64,000 bases of DNA from Allomesorhizobium sp043769475. GTDB lineage: Bacteria; Pseudomonadota; Alphaproteobacteria; Rhizobiales; Rhizobiaceae. Positions 16,582 to 24,410 of the stretch are shown one piece after another. A program made the position numbers and the translations under genes. Position 1 is the first letter of the stretch. The number at the start of each line of letters is the position of its first letter. The stretch spans positions 1,674,001 through 1,738,000 of the forward strand of contig NZ_CP171729.1 of NCBI RefSeq assembly GCF_043769475.1. The letters are read 5' to 3'. The notes under the pieces were generated by a model, which made no database searches, was not told the origin of the DNA, and saw only the letters and a program-made list of their open reading frames with translations.

Positions 16582-17027
16582 ATTGCGTGAACCTGAAACC
16601 AATTGCGGCTCGGGATTGGTTGCGTGGTGCCGCGAGGGTCGGCGCATATCGGCCGGGAGATGTGGCCGTCAGCTCCGCTTGATGTAAGTGCGGCCGGCAG
16701 CGCTGGTACTGAGGAGCCTGCGAACGTCAGACGCCGCTGACGTTGGAAACCGGATCCTTAGCCGTCAGGTTTTTAGGCTTCCACGGGCTCCACGAAATGA
16801 CGCACTCCTTGGAAAGAGCCGCCGCTCGGCCCCCGTGCGTTCGCGGCGGGTTTCTTTATGCCGCTCGCGGCTCTGTCGTCCGATCTGCGGCAACAGGTGC
16901 CACACGGAACAATCTAGGCGCGGTTGTCTTTATGTCGCCGACGAGGGTGCAATGCCGCGCTTTTACTTTAAGCCACGCGCACAAATCTCGGCGAGCACCA
17001 AGGGCGAGGGCGAACCGTATGGCGGAG
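16582..17027. other. Intergenic region without a supported gene
   Basis: About 450 bp upstream of the catalase promoter and downstream of the YidB-like gene, both on the minus strand. Short frames of 80-140 codons overlap each other in several phases and look like noise. I see no RNA gene or repeat. Confidence 0.4.
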
Positions 17028-17516
17028 TTATTGGGTTCTCGGCGGCACGGGATCGAGCAATATCGGCTCGGCAGGTTTGGCGTTCGCTGCCTCATCCGGA
17101 AGATGACCACTAGGAGTCATCTTGTCGACTGCATCCGGCAGGTCGTGAGCTATCCGTTCAAGTAACTCCTCTCTGGACAGTCCCGTCTGGAGCGACAGTT
17201 CGTTAATCGTTTCCGGATCGATCGCTGCCTCAACCTGCTGGCGGTCAACCGGCTGGTTTGGCCCTTGACGGATCCAAGAATCCGCTTGTTCGCCGCTGCC
17301 TGATTGCCTGAAACGATCGAGGACGTCTGCAAGGCCGCCGCCCGAACCAAGTGTGTCAGTGATTTGCTCGATGAGCCCACCACCATCGGCTTGCTGGGGA
17401 TTTTCGCGATCCATGCCAGTGCGGTCGCTGCCCCGAAGCAGCTCTCCAATCTTGTCTCTGTTCTGGTACGCCAGAATGCCCAGCATCGCCAATGCGACTT
17501 TACCGAGATTAGCCAT
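17028..17516 (-). CDS. YidB-like (DUF937-related) protein
   Basis: A 162-residue protein resembling the YidB/DUF937 family. It begins with a hydrophobic N-terminal helix (MANLGKVALAMLGILAYQN), followed by a Gly-rich linker and the segment DVLDRFRQSGSGEQADSWI; the latter, with the downstream VEAAIDPETINELSLQTGLSRE, is the family core. The function of the family is unknown. The C-terminal tail is rich in Pro and Ala. An EcfG-type promoter at 17545-17569 places it in the predicted general stress regulon. Confidence 0.78.
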   Translation of the reverse strand: MANLGKVALAMLGILAYQNRDKIGELLRGSDRTGMDRENPQQADGGGLIEQITDTLGSGGGLADVLDRFRQSGSGEQADSWIRQGPNQPVDRQQVEAAIDPETINELSLQTGLSREELLERIAHDLPDAVDKMTPSGHLPDEAANAKPAEPILLDPVPPRTQ

Positions 17517-17544
17517 TCCTTCTCTCCCTGTTTCGGCAGAGAGG

Positions 17545-17569
17545 AAACGTTTGGATGAGCAAAGGTTCC
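17545..17569 (-). promoter_or_regulatory. EcfG-type promoter of the YidB-like gene
   Basis: On the minus strand, GGAAC (17565-17569), then TT at N18 (17545-17546) within the sequence CGTTT. The spacing fits the RpoE2 description GGAAC-N18/19-TT, although CGTT itself sits one base early. Confidence 0.5.
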
Positions 17570-17600
17570 CGCAGACGGGAGCGGGAATTAGATGATTTCT

Positions 17601-17617
17601 GGGGCTTCGGGAGCCCC
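17601..17617. other. Short GC-rich hairpin in a gene-free interval (17570-17895)
   Basis: GGGGCT and AGCCCC enclose a 5-base loop. No T-run follows, so it is a weak terminator candidate at best. The rest of the interval 17570-17895 shows no supported gene. Confidence 0.35.
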
Positions 17618-17895
17618 AACCGCACCACCGAGCTCGGCGGAAAGCCCAAACGTTGCCGTTCTTTCCTTACAAGGGCGGCAAACTGACCGAGCGGTTTGGA
17701 GCCTGTTCCCAGCCCAACCGGCCAAAGGTAGCCATGGCCGAACCCTTGCTCTCGACTACACCCCCGCCACGGGCGCGAAGCAACCAGCGAAGCCGCCAAG
17801 CCGGGTCGCGGCAGGCGGATGGCGTGGGCCGAGTTTCGTAAGCCCGTCGCCGACGCGGCGAATGACGTTCGGCTAGGGAGCGGGCTGCTTGATGC

Positions 17896-18042
17896 CTAGC
17901 TCTTAGATGTCGGACGCCTTCTTGCAGCAGTCTTCCTGGCTACTGGCGTTCGCGGTCGCCATGTAGATCCCGACCGACGTTCGGCGTTGTAGACGACCCA
18001 CGCGGCGAAGGTCAAAATAGCAAGGACGGCTAGCCGGATCAT
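17896..18042 (-). CDS. Small single-pass membrane protein (48 aa)
   Basis: ATG 18042 is preceded by AAGGAAG at proper spacing. The product begins with a hydrophobic helix (MIRLAVLAILTFAAWVVYN), followed by a strongly basic C-terminal half rich in Arg, Lys, Thr and Ser, which would be cytoplasmic or bind acidic surfaces. I do not recognise a family. The basic tail has no similarity I can name, so the gene is supported only by its start region and helix. Confidence 0.4.
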   Translation of the reverse strand: MIRLAVLAILTFAAWVVYNAERRSGSTWRPRTPVARKTAARRRPTSKS

Positions 18043-18227
18043 TGGTGCGCTTCCTTTTCGCTCAGCACAGGCGGACGCGCCTTGGTTCCGGCAGGCCGCG
18101 TCGAAGCCATGGATGTAAAGCGGGCCTTGCCTCCGGTGATCTTCCCGACCTACCGTGCCTAGACCCGGCGCGGCTATCCAGCAATCGCAGATTTTTTGCC
18201 TTCGCGTGTGCGCAAGCGCCAGGGCGC

Positions 18228-18509
18228 CTATCGATACCGATCATACCAGTGCCTGGAGCGTTCTTCGGATTGGCCGACAGCCAGGCCGATAAGAAAGCCG
18301 ATTATCCCGCCCATGATAAGGGCGGAACTAACCACGCCGGGGTTCTGCCTGACGGGCGTGACAACAGCCTGTGCGCCGCGCGACCCAGCGGCGACCATAT
18401 CGTCTCTGCGTTCCGCCAGCACCGCCCTCAGGTTTGCAAGTTCGCGCCGAAGTCCATCGGTTGCATCGTCTTGCTCATCGTCTGCATTGATGTCGGGATC
18501 TTTGGCCAT
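18228..18509 (-). CDS. Small protein with C-terminal glycine-zipper membrane helix (DUF883/YqjD-like)
   Basis: A 93-residue protein. The acidic N-terminus is followed by an amphipathic coiled segment (about residues 20-45, LRRELANLRAVLAERRDD) and a C-terminal hydrophobic helix with small-residue spacing (ALIMGGIIGFLIGLAVGQ). The layout resembles the ElaB/YqjD (DUF883) proteins, membrane-anchored and often stress-induced. It has a perfect EcfG-type promoter, GGAAC-N17-CGTT, at 18545-18570. The ribosome site is a weak GGAG some 12 bases before ATG 18509. Confidence 0.65.
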   Translation of the reverse strand: MAKDPDINADDEQDDATDGLRRELANLRAVLAERRDDMVAAGSRGAQAVVTPVRQNPGVVSSALIMGGIIGFLIGLAVGQSEERSRHWYDRYR

Positions 18510-18544
18510 CGGCGCCGCGCTCCTATCGTTGGCTTCTCAGCCGC

Positions 18545-18570
18545 AACGGGAAGACGGTCGCGTTGGTTCC
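18545..18570 (-). promoter_or_regulatory. EcfG-type promoter of the glycine-zipper protein gene
   Basis: On the minus strand, GGAAC (18566-18570), a 17-bp spacer and CGTT (18545-18548): an exact consensus match 36 bp before the start codon. Confidence 0.7.
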
Positions 18571-18708
18571 TCCGGCCAGTATAGCGGCCCACCTGACCGT
18601 GGGCGGCGACCGTCATGGGCAGAGTCTTCGGAGAGCGGCCGGACTTAAAGCCGGACAATGATAATGAGTCCGCGGAGGCTGCGTGATGACCGGCGGCCAT
18701 TTCCTTGT

Positions 18709-18987
18709 TCAGAGCGAGTTAGCGCGCCCAAAAGCGGAATGCTTTCGGCCGTTGACCCGGTCTGCCTCTGCCTCGGTTCTTGGTGTGTAGAACTCCATTG
18801 GGGCGCCGATGATTTGCGCTTGGTCCATGACCATCTCGGCGATGTCTTCCAGAGCGACATTTTCCCTTTCATGGCGCAGCCGTAGCGCCTCGGAAAGCGT
18901 CGAAACATTGACTATCCCCACCTCGAGATACTCGGCTCGGACCGTGGCGGCTACATCGTCGGCTAGTAGCTGTGAAATGGGTCGCAT
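18709..18987 (-). CDS. Conserved-looking hypothetical protein (92 aa)
   Basis: The start ATG 18987 follows GGAGGG. The product is soluble and largely helical, with a run reading VSTLSEALRLRHERENVALED and a C-terminal TPRTEAEADR. The N-terminal half could hold a short helix-turn-helix-like pair, but no family is recognised. It is divergent from the CopG-like gene across a 264-bp AT-richer region, which is unusual for this GC-rich island. No EcfG-type promoter was seen for it. Confidence 0.55.
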   Translation of the reverse strand: MRPISQLLADDVAATVRAEYLEVGIVNVSTLSEALRLRHERENVALEDIAEMVMDQAQIIGAPMEFYTPRTEAEADRVNGRKHSAFGRANSL

Positions 18988-19251
18988 TGAACGCCCTCCA
19001 GGTGGCTTGTGCTTGCCGCAATAGTGCCCCCTCCCAGGCAGAAGCGCAACCATTTTCTGAAAATAAACTAATAGGATCAATAAGTTAGTAGTTGATGCTG
19101 TTTGGTGAAGCGCGGCCAAGTTGGTCTTTGGCGCACTAGCCGCCGTCCGCCGTCTTCGCATCAAGGGAGCGCAGCCTAGAAAACGCTGAAATTGCGTCTA
19201 TATAGTCACTTACTCATTTGACGCGTTTAGCACATTGGGAGAGTTGATGTC

Positions 19252-19500
19252 ATGGCGCTGTTGGAGCGAGGCGAACGCCTCCAGATCATGCTGAATTCTG
19301 ACGAGCTGGAAGCCGTAGAAAATTGGCGGTTTGAGAAACGGATGCCGAGCCGCGCTGCTGCCGTGCGGGAACTGTTGCGCCGCGGGCTTTCTGCGGACGG
19401 CTTTTTAGCCGCAGAAAGTGGCAGCAAGTCACAAGATTTCGGAATTCTCGATACCCACGGAAACGGCGACGGCGGCGAGGGGTCGTCGCCTGGTGAGTAG
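19252..19500 (+). CDS. Ribbon-helix-helix-like small protein (82 aa)
   Basis: The N-terminal 50 residues, with ERLQIMLNSDELEAVENWRF and SRAAAVRELLRRGL, have the strand-helix-helix layout of CopG/Arc ribbon-helix-helix DNA-binding proteins: a beta strand followed by two helices, the second with AAAVRELL. The C-terminal tail is Gly/Asp-rich and probably disordered. Similar stand-alone proteins are common in Rhizobiales. No toxin gene is adjacent, so an antitoxin role is not indicated. The start follows GGGAGAG with an in-frame ATG at 19252. Confidence 0.7.
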   Translation: MALLERGERLQIMLNSDELEAVENWRFEKRMPSRAAAVRELLRRGLSADGFLAAESGSKSQDFGILDTHGNGDGGEGSSPGE

Positions 19501-19575
19501 CTGCGCGCGCGGCTACTAGCCTTGGCCATCGTCGGGCGTACCGGCACCGTCGGGATGCCATAACGCGCGGCGCTA

Positions 19576-19977
19576 TCAGTTGAACAGTTCCAGGCCCGGC
19601 GGAATGGCTGCTGGCTTCTTCCCTTCCAGCAGGTTTTGAGCGACTTCTATAGCAGCGAGTACGGTGCTGGGCTCATAGGGCTTGCAGATATAGCCCAGCG
19701 CAAGGTGCTTGTGCTCTCTTGCTTCCGCCATTTCGCCGCTGACGAACAGACAGGGAATGTTCCAACGCCGGACCAAAACGGCAGCCAGTTCGGTACCTTT
19801 GCTTCCGTCTTCGAGGTTTATATTCAGGACTGCCAGCTCAGGCTTGTCAGCCGCGATTGTATCCAGCCCCTCCGCCACTGTTTTGGCAGGCCCCAGGATA
19901 GTGTGGCCCGCACTAGCCAACTCCTCCGCGAGCGCAAAGGCCAAAAGGGGCTCGTCTTTGACGACAAGGATTTTCAT
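19576..19977 (-). CDS. Stand-alone receiver domain with Asn at the phospho-acceptor site
   Basis: A 133-residue single CheY-like domain with the whole fold present: ILVVKDEP at strand 1, LAVLNINLEDG at strand 3, LFVSGE at strand 4 with the switch Ser, and YICKPYEP at strand 5 with the conserved Lys. The phospho-acceptor Asp that normally follows the third strand is Asn52, and the first residue of the acidic pair is Lys7, so normal phosphorylation is not expected. It may be a pseudo-receiver or an adaptor for the nearby HWE kinase. An EcfG-type promoter 10 bp upstream implies a very short or absent leader. Confidence 0.82.
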   Translation of the reverse strand: MKILVVKDEPLLAFALAEELASAGHTILGPAKTVAEGLDTIAADKPELAVLNINLEDGSKGTELAAVLVRRWNIPCLFVSGEMAEAREHKHLALGYICKPYEPSTVLAAIEVAQNLLEGKKPAAIPPGLELFN

Positions 19978-19985
19978 CCGCTCAA

Positions 19986-20012
19986 GGAACACCCCTGAAA
20001 AGATTGCGTTCC
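19986..20012. promoter_or_regulatory. Palindromic bidirectional EcfG-type promoter
   Basis: Plus strand: GGAAC (19986-19990), N16, CGTT (20007-20010), a perfect match. Minus strand: GGAAC (20008-20012), N16, TGTT (19988-19991), oriented to the receiver gene. The two elements use the same 27 bp. No convincing gene follows on the plus strand. Confidence 0.55.
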
Positions 20013-20449
20013 CTGAGGCGGTTAGGAGCGGGATGGGGTATTTCCCTACCGGATATTCGGAACGATAATAAGTATCGGGTCGGTCGGACACCCCTTCCGT
20101 GATGGGTGCCACCATCACCCCAGTACCTTTGGATGGCGGCTTTAGAGAAACCAACCTCGGCGGCAATCTCGCGAATGCTAATGTCGCACCCAATACGGGT
20201 CGTACGGAAAAACGCCCGCCGTCGAGGCAATTGCACCATCAATGTTGGATGAATGATGAGTCCCTGCCTGTATGGCCAGCAACGGGCTTGTTTTTAAGCA
20301 AGCTCGGCGAAATGCGTTTCAGCGTCGCTTGGGCCATCTATCACGTCGGTCGGGAAGCCGAGCTCTGACTGGCCCCGGCGCACGAACAACGCAGCGGCCC
20401 ACACTCCGGGCAGCCAGCTAGCGGAGCGCCGAGCGGGCTCCATGAATGA

Positions 20450-21532
20450 TTAGCCCGCGACCGCAGCCGATCGCTTGAAGATGATCGTCACCTTAGTTCC
20501 CTCACCGACGGTTGAGGTGACGTCGAACTGCGCCTTGGCATTTTCGGTCAGCGAGCGCGCGATGAGGGCTCCGAGTTTACCGGGTGTAGGCCATGTTACG
20601 CCTTCAGGCAGGCCAATACCGTCGTCAGCGACCACGACCCGGCAACCATTGCCGTCAACCATGCTCCGCAGCGTGATTGTCCCTCCCTCCCGACCTCTGA
20701 AGGCATGCTTCAGCGCGTTTGTGAGAAGCTCGTTCACAACCAGCCCAGTGGGCATGGCAACATTTACCGAGACCGGATAGGTATCGACCTTCATGTCGAG
20801 GCGGATGCCCTCCACCGCGTGAGAGCTCATGACGGCGGAGGCAATCTGGCTCAGATAGACGCCCAAATCGATCTCGCCCTTGTCATCCTCGCCAGACAGC
20901 GCTTGATACAGGATCGCGAGTGCATCAACGCGCCCCGCCAGCCGTTCGAAACGCTTCTTGTCTGGCTCGACCGCATTCCGACTTTCCATTCGGATGAGCG
21001 CAGTGATCATTTGCAGGTTGTTCTTGACCCTGTGCTGAAGCTCGCGGAGGAGCGTATCCTTCTCCCGGATTCGCTCCTCAATGGACAGTTTGTCCGCATC
21101 GCCATGGGCAGACACATCAACCAGGGCAACAAGTCGGAAGCAGAGCTTGCCGTCGTCGTCTTCAATGACATTCGAATAGACATCTACGATCGCTGAAACT
21201 GTGTCTTTGCGCTCGAGGCGGAACGTACCGACGAAGTCGGTGTCCGTGACAATCGCTTCATCGATCCGCCGATCGAAGGGCGCTTTCACCGCACTCCCCG
21301 AAAGCCCCTCCCAATTCTCCTGCTCAAGGCGAGCGGCGGAAAGTCCGGAAAGCTTCTCGAACTCTGGATTGGCGTAGACCACCGTCTCGCCATCCCTGAG
21401 ATCCGATACCGCAATGGCGATAGGGACTTGGTCGAGGAACTTCTTGAACTGTTCGCTTTCGAGCGCAGTGGCAAGCTCTGGAGTGTCGAGCAAGTGTTCG
21501 ACATGCTCTTGTCCGTCTTCGTCGGATATCAT
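20450..21532 (-). CDS. PAS-containing HWE/HisKA_2-family sensor histidine kinase
   Basis: A protein of about 360 residues without membrane helices, hence cytosolic. An N-terminal PAS domain (about residues 35-140, with VYANPEFEKLSGLS) is followed by the HisKA_2 dimerisation segment with the phospho-acceptor His in LLRELQHRVKNNLQMI, and a HATPase_c domain with N-box VVNELLTNALKHAF and G1 box DDGIGLP. Kinases of this class feed PhyR in the alphaproteobacterial general stress pathway. The frame is open 60 codons further upstream; ATG 21532 is chosen because the PAS region begins soon after. It lies 470 bp from the pseudo-receiver gene, in the same orientation. Confidence 0.88.
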   Translation of the reverse strand: MISDEDGQEHVEHLLDTPELATALESEQFKKFLDQVPIAIAVSDLRDGETVVYANPEFEKLSGLSAARLEQENWEGLSGSAVKAPFDRRIDEAIVTDTDFVGTFRLERKDTVSAIVDVYSNVIEDDDGKLCFRLVALVDVSAHGDADKLSIEERIREKDTLLRELQHRVKNNLQMITALIRMESRNAVEPDKKRFERLAGRVDALAILYQALSGEDDKGEIDLGVYLSQIASAVMSSHAVEGIRLDMKVDTYPVSVNVAMPTGLVVNELLTNALKHAFRGREGGTITLRSMVDGNGCRVVVADDGIGLPEGVTWPTPGKLGALIARSLTENAKAQFDVTSTVGEGTKVTIIFKRSAAVAG

Positions 21533-21782
21533 CCGTAACGTCCGGTCCTTTCGCCGTGTAGCAACAGCAGTACCAGTGCGGTTATACGCCCGCCATCTGA
21601 TCAGGGCTACAACGTCCTGGCTGTGGATTTTCAGGAGTAGGAGGCATGATTGCTCGGCTTTGCAGCGAGTGAGATAGGAACGCACTAGCAGGCAATTTTC
21701 CCCGTTCGCCACGTTGCGGTGCGTACTCTACGAACGGTTGACGGAGGCCACTGCTAACCAGCATCACCGACCGTTGTTCTCA

Positions 21783-22010
21783 TTATTTCGGGGTATTGAG
21801 CGGTCGGCCGTCCATGAGCTTCTCGATGCCCTTCTCCAGGGGGCCGACTTCCTCCTCAACCTCTTCAAGCTTGACCTGCGCCGACCTTGCGTCCTTGCGG
21901 AATGCCTCGGCTAAGTCAGGCGCCGACCTCTGTGGTTGGCCGAGGACACGTGCCTTGTAGATATGCTCCTTCGCCCACTGGCGAATGAAGTGCAGGCCCT
22001 TGAAGCTCAT
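21783..22010 (-). CDS. DUF768-like protein 1
   Basis: A 75-residue soluble helical protein beginning MSFKGLHFIRQWAKEHI, matching the M-S-x-x-G-x-x-F-x-x-x-W start of the DUF768 family, which is concentrated in Mesorhizobium. The function is unknown. It overlaps the second DUF768-like gene by 4 bp (ATGA), so the two are translationally coupled and probably a tandem duplication that has diverged. Confidence 0.7.
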   Translation of the reverse strand: MSFKGLHFIRQWAKEHIYKARVLGQPQRSAPDLAEAFRKDARSAQVKLEEVEEEVGPLEKGIEKLMDGRPLNTPK

Positions 22011-22234
22011 CCGGGTTTTCCTTTAGATGCCGCAACCGTGAGTTCGTCGGTGATCGCTTGCTTGATGTCGATCACGACCTCTTCCAGTTCCTCGAGCGGA
22101 ACGCCGGCTTTCTTGGCGTCGGTCGCACATTTTTTTGCGAGGATCGGCGCCGACTTCTCTGGTGCCTTGAGGTGCCGGTCCGTCACTTTGGCTTCCAGCC
22201 AGCTGTCCATAAAGTCTTCGGCGCGTTTGCTCAT
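22007..22234 (-). CDS. DUF768-like protein 2
   Basis: A 75-residue protein starting MSKRAEDFMDSWLEAKV, with the same layout as its downstream neighbour and a conserved acidic helix (EELEEVVIDIKQAI). The start at 22234 is preferred to the upstream ATG because the family similarity begins there. It is divergent from the DUF982 gene. Two adjacent DUF768 genes point to a Mesorhizobium-type host. Confidence 0.7.
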   Translation of the reverse strand: MSKRAEDFMDSWLEAKVTDRHLKAPEKSAPILAKKCATDAKKAGVPLEELEEVVIDIKQAITDELTVAASKGKPG

Positions 22235-22314
22235 CTCCAGATCTCCGAGCGATGTCCTTTGCTGTCCGCAGCGCACAACGCGGATCTTTGCAAAAGGATG
22301 CTGATAGGGCGTTC

Positions 22315-22713
22315 ATGCTGGCGACGTTGGGGCGCGGCGGTAATCGGTGCTGGGTATTGGTTAGGCTTGAAGACCGGCCGTTCGACCGGGCGGTGAAGGT
22401 GCACGGCACGTGCGCCGGCCAGGCCCAACACATAGGCAGCGCCCGTCAGGCATCCGAATGGCTTTTCTATCAATGGCCGGCCGAGGAGGACACTGACAAG
22501 GGCGTGGCGGGGCGCGCATGGACCTGCTTTGAAGCTCTGCAAGGAAAATTCGACCCGGTAGCTGCCCGCAAGGCGTTCAGTGAGGCAGCCGAGGAAGCCG
22601 GCATCCTGATCGGCGACGCGCGCATTTCGCCGAAGAATCTGAAGCGCAGGCGAAGTTTTGTACGGAACCGACCATTATTCCGTCCGTTAGTCTCGAACCC
22701 GTTTGTGCCATGA
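22315..22713 (+). CDS. DUF982-domain protein
   Basis: A product of about 132 residues. The DUF982 core is clear: SARQASEWLFYQWPAEED, then AWTCFEALQGK and ARKAFSEAAEEAGILI. DUF982 proteins are small, of unknown function, and occur in many copies in rhizobia. ATG 22315 is used; in-frame GTG and TTG codons nearer the core could also be the start, and the frame is open back to 22252. The tail after the DUF982 core is Arg-rich and contains, at DNA level, the EcfG-type promoter of the next gene. Confidence 0.7.
   Translation: MLATLGRGGNRCWVLVRLEDRPFDRAVKVHGTCAGQAQHIGSARQASEWLFYQWPAEEDTDKGVAGRAWTCFEALQGKFDPVAARKAFSEAAEEAGILIGDARISPKNLKRRRSFVRNRPLFRPLVSNPFVP
22664..22688 (+). promoter_or_regulatory. 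EcfG-type promoter of the DUF6894 gene
   Basis: GGAAC (22664-22668), a 16-bp spacer and CGTT (22685-22688): an exact consensus match, located inside the 3' end of the DUF982 gene and 100 bp before the next start. Confidence 0.65.
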
Positions 22714-22787
22714 CGGGGTCAGATCGAGTCCGGGTGGGTTCCTTCCGTCCTGCCGGGCTCGGTTCTCACCGAAGCCGGGGGACGTGC

Positions 22788-23021
22788 ATGAGGTACTTTT
22801 CCGACTTCCACAACAACGGCCATGTCTCGATAGACGGGTATGGGTCCGAGCTTCTTGGAATCGAAGACGCCAAGGACGAGGCCACAATGGCGCTGATCGA
22901 AATCATGCCCTATGCGCTCAGGTCAGGCGACAAAAGTGAGCTCGCCATCAGCGTCCGCGACGAATGCGGCAAGCCGGTGTTAAAAGTGGTCGTCGTCTTC
23001 GAAGTGATCGTGCCCCACTAG
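22788..23021 (+). CDS. DUF6894-like small protein 1
   Basis: A 77-residue protein starting MRYFSDFHNNGHVSID. It follows the DUF6894 layout: a short beta hairpin with the (Y/F)-F-x-(D/F)-x-x-x-(N/G)-G pattern, a helix with ATMALIEIMPYAL, and a final strand VLKVVVVFEVIV. The family is widespread in rhizobial stress regions and has no known function. The start has GGGGGAC before it. The gene is driven by an exact EcfG-type promoter, and a paralogue is at 25312-25545. Confidence 0.72.
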   Translation: MRYFSDFHNNGHVSIDGYGSELLGIEDAKDEATMALIEIMPYALRSGDKSELAISVRDECGKPVLKVVVVFEVIVPH

Positions 23022-23061
23022 AAACCGGCACGTTCGGCCCATCTGTTAGAAGGAGAACAAC

Positions 23062-23268
23062 GTGTCAAAAAAGCTTCCACTGGCGGTGGGAATAGCGAAC
23101 GCGGTGTCGGACGCTCAAAGACGAAACTCGTCAATCGATGTCGACGCGAAAACCGACCAGTTGCTGAAGGACCATCCAGAAGCCGAGACAACTCGGTCGA
23201 TGGTTGAAAAGACTTTGCGCGAGGAAAGCGCTGATGCCGGCGTGCAGCCAAGGAAGCGCAGGCGGTAG
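23062..23268 (+). CDS. Small hydrophilic protein (68 aa)
   Basis: GTG 23062 follows AAGGAG at ideal spacing. The product is charged and helical (VDAKTDQLLKDHPEAETT) and ends in a basic stretch RKRRR. I do not recognise a family. The 40-bp distance from the preceding stop suggests it shares the stress-inducible transcript of the DUF6894-like gene. It ends one base before the stop of the convergent small gene. Confidence 0.6.
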   Translation: MSKKLPLAVGIANAVSDAQRRNSSIDVDAKTDQLLKDHPEAETTRSMVEKTLREESADAGVQPRKRRR

Positions 23269-23478
23269 TCAACTCCGGCCGATTACCTCCCAGAACATCG
23301 AGCCAGTGCGGTTGAGCGCCCGCACCAGCCGAAGGGCTTGGCTATCATCTAGCGTATCTCCCCAACCGCCCTCTATGCAGAGAACCTCGAAATAGTGTTG
23401 CCCATACTTGGCCTTGGCGATTTCCAGCTCCAGCTCGATCTCAGCGTGAATTGCTTTGTCGAGGGGAACGACGTGCAT
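23269..23478 (-). CDS. Small hypothetical protein (69 aa)
   Basis: An acidic, probably globular protein with two helical segments (IHAEIELELEIAKAKYGQHY and DDSQALRLVRALNR) and natural-looking composition. No family is recognised. It converges tightly with the preceding small gene, stop codons abutting. A weak EcfG-like element (GGAAC with TT at N18) lies about 130 bp upstream on the minus strand. Confidence 0.5.
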   Translation of the reverse strand: MHVVPLDKAIHAEIELELEIAKAKYGQHYFEVLCIEGGWGDTLDDSQALRLVRALNRTGSMFWEVIGRS

Positions 23479-24090
23479 CTGGTCAGCCCTTTCAGGAAGA
23501 GGGGAGTGCCGAAGCGCACACGACCGAGGCGCTTCGGCACTCTACCCGACCCAGAGGCTCACTCCCGCCCTCCGGGCGTACTAACCCCTTCAATCCGGCT
23601 TGGCGGGAATTGTTCCAAACCGTACAAACATCACCTCCTTGACTGCGCGAGGCATTTCTTCCTAATTCGTTCACATGCCTGCCCCAATCGCCACCCCATC
23701 TTCCGCTTGTCGGCCCTGAACCAGTCGCGGAGCCTGGTTCGCAGAGCGTGCAGCTACTGTAAGCGGAGGCACAACTATTATCCGGACAACCTCATCCAGA
23801 TATTCGGGGACGTTGATGTCCATTCGCTCATGGGGCGGATGTGGTGCGAGACTGGCGGCCACGGCCCGGTCGACGGGAGGAGCTTTGTGCCTAGCGTCAG
23901 TGAAGCCGTCGGGCTTCGCATCCGCCGGCCGCGGCCGGTCTCAGTAATGTGGCTGATCGACGAGATGCGTCAGAACTTCGTCGCCAGAGGGACCACTGAA
24001 GCTCTCGAACTTCTGGCGGTCGAAATGGCTGCGGCCCGCCAGTTGGCGATTATGCTGGATCGTCCGCCCAAACGACGTCGGGGGCGCTGA
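23395..24090 (+). CDS. Cys-rich small rhizobial protein, start uncertain
   Basis: Convincing protein sequence begins near 23650 with FFLIRSHACPNRHPIF, followed by ACSYCKRRHNYYPDNLIQIFGD and LMGRMWCE, a pattern of Cys pairs and His suggesting a zinc ribbon. Similar proteins of 100-130 residues are common in Rhizobiales and unnamed. The open frame is continuous from GTG 23395, but the first 80 codons overlap a minus-strand gene and the 13-bp inverted repeat and look non-coding. No in-frame ATG precedes the Cys region, so the gene either uses a rare start or has lost its 5' end. The C-terminus ends in PPKRRRGR. Confidence 0.45.
   Translation: MLPILGLGDFQLQLDLSVNCFVEGNDVHLVSPFRKRGVPKRTRPRRFGTLPDPEAHSRPPGVLTPSIRLGGNCSKPYKHHLLDCARHFFLIRSHACPNRHPIFRLSALNQSRSLVRRACSYCKRRHNYYPDNLIQIFGDVDVHSLMGRMWCETGGHGPVDGRSFVPSVSEAVGLRIRRPRPVSVMWLIDEMRQNFVARGTTEALELLAVEMAAARQLAIMLDRPPKRRRGR
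23504..23542. repeat. Perfect 13-bp inverted repeat
   Basis: GAGTGCCGAAGCG at 23504-23516 and its exact complement CGCTTCGGCACTC at 23530-23542 flank a 13-base loop. It lies just upstream of the small minus-strand gene and inside the poorly supported 5' part of the zinc-finger-like frame. A terminator is unlikely because no T-run follows; it could be a regulator site or a mobile-element scar. Confidence 0.6.
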
Positions 24091-24148
24091 TTGCGCTGGC
24101 GACGCGCAGTCGATCCGGACCGCCGATCTTGCTCTTGTCGTCTGCCAT
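24050..24148 (-). pseudogene. Truncated DUF3606-like gene
   Basis: ATG 24148 is preceded by AGGAGAG, and the first residues MADDKSKIGGPDRLRV are the typical DUF3606 start. After residue 16 the family core (a helix-turn-helix-like segment usually containing YxVxYW) is missing and an unrelated tail of 16 residues leads to a stop. Its 3' end overlaps the convergent Cys-rich gene by about 40 bp. It is best read as a 3'-truncated remnant produced by rearrangement. Confidence 0.5.
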
Positions 24149-24339
24149 CTCGCTCTCTCCTGACCGAGTCTGGGGAGCAGATCGCCGGAAGAACCAGACG
24201 GCACCGCCCGCGATCTGCCCGCTCTGTCTGTCCCCAACAACGGAGCTCACATCAACATCTTCTAATGTGATAGGTTCCAAGGTGTGAATCCGGCGATTGT
24301 TGCATGTCCGGCGAGCAGCCTGAAGAGACGGTTTTAAGT

Positions 24340-24364
24340 GGAACCTCCCTACATTTTCGCAGTT
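24340..24364 (+). promoter_or_regulatory. EcfG-type promoter of a broken secreted-protein gene
   Basis: GGAAC (24340-24344), a 16-bp spacer and AGTT (24361-24364), about 47 bp before ATG 24411. Confidence 0.55.
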
Positions 24365-24410
24365 ATCGCCGTGATGAATGGCCACAGAGGCCAAGCGATT
24401 AGGCACGGCC

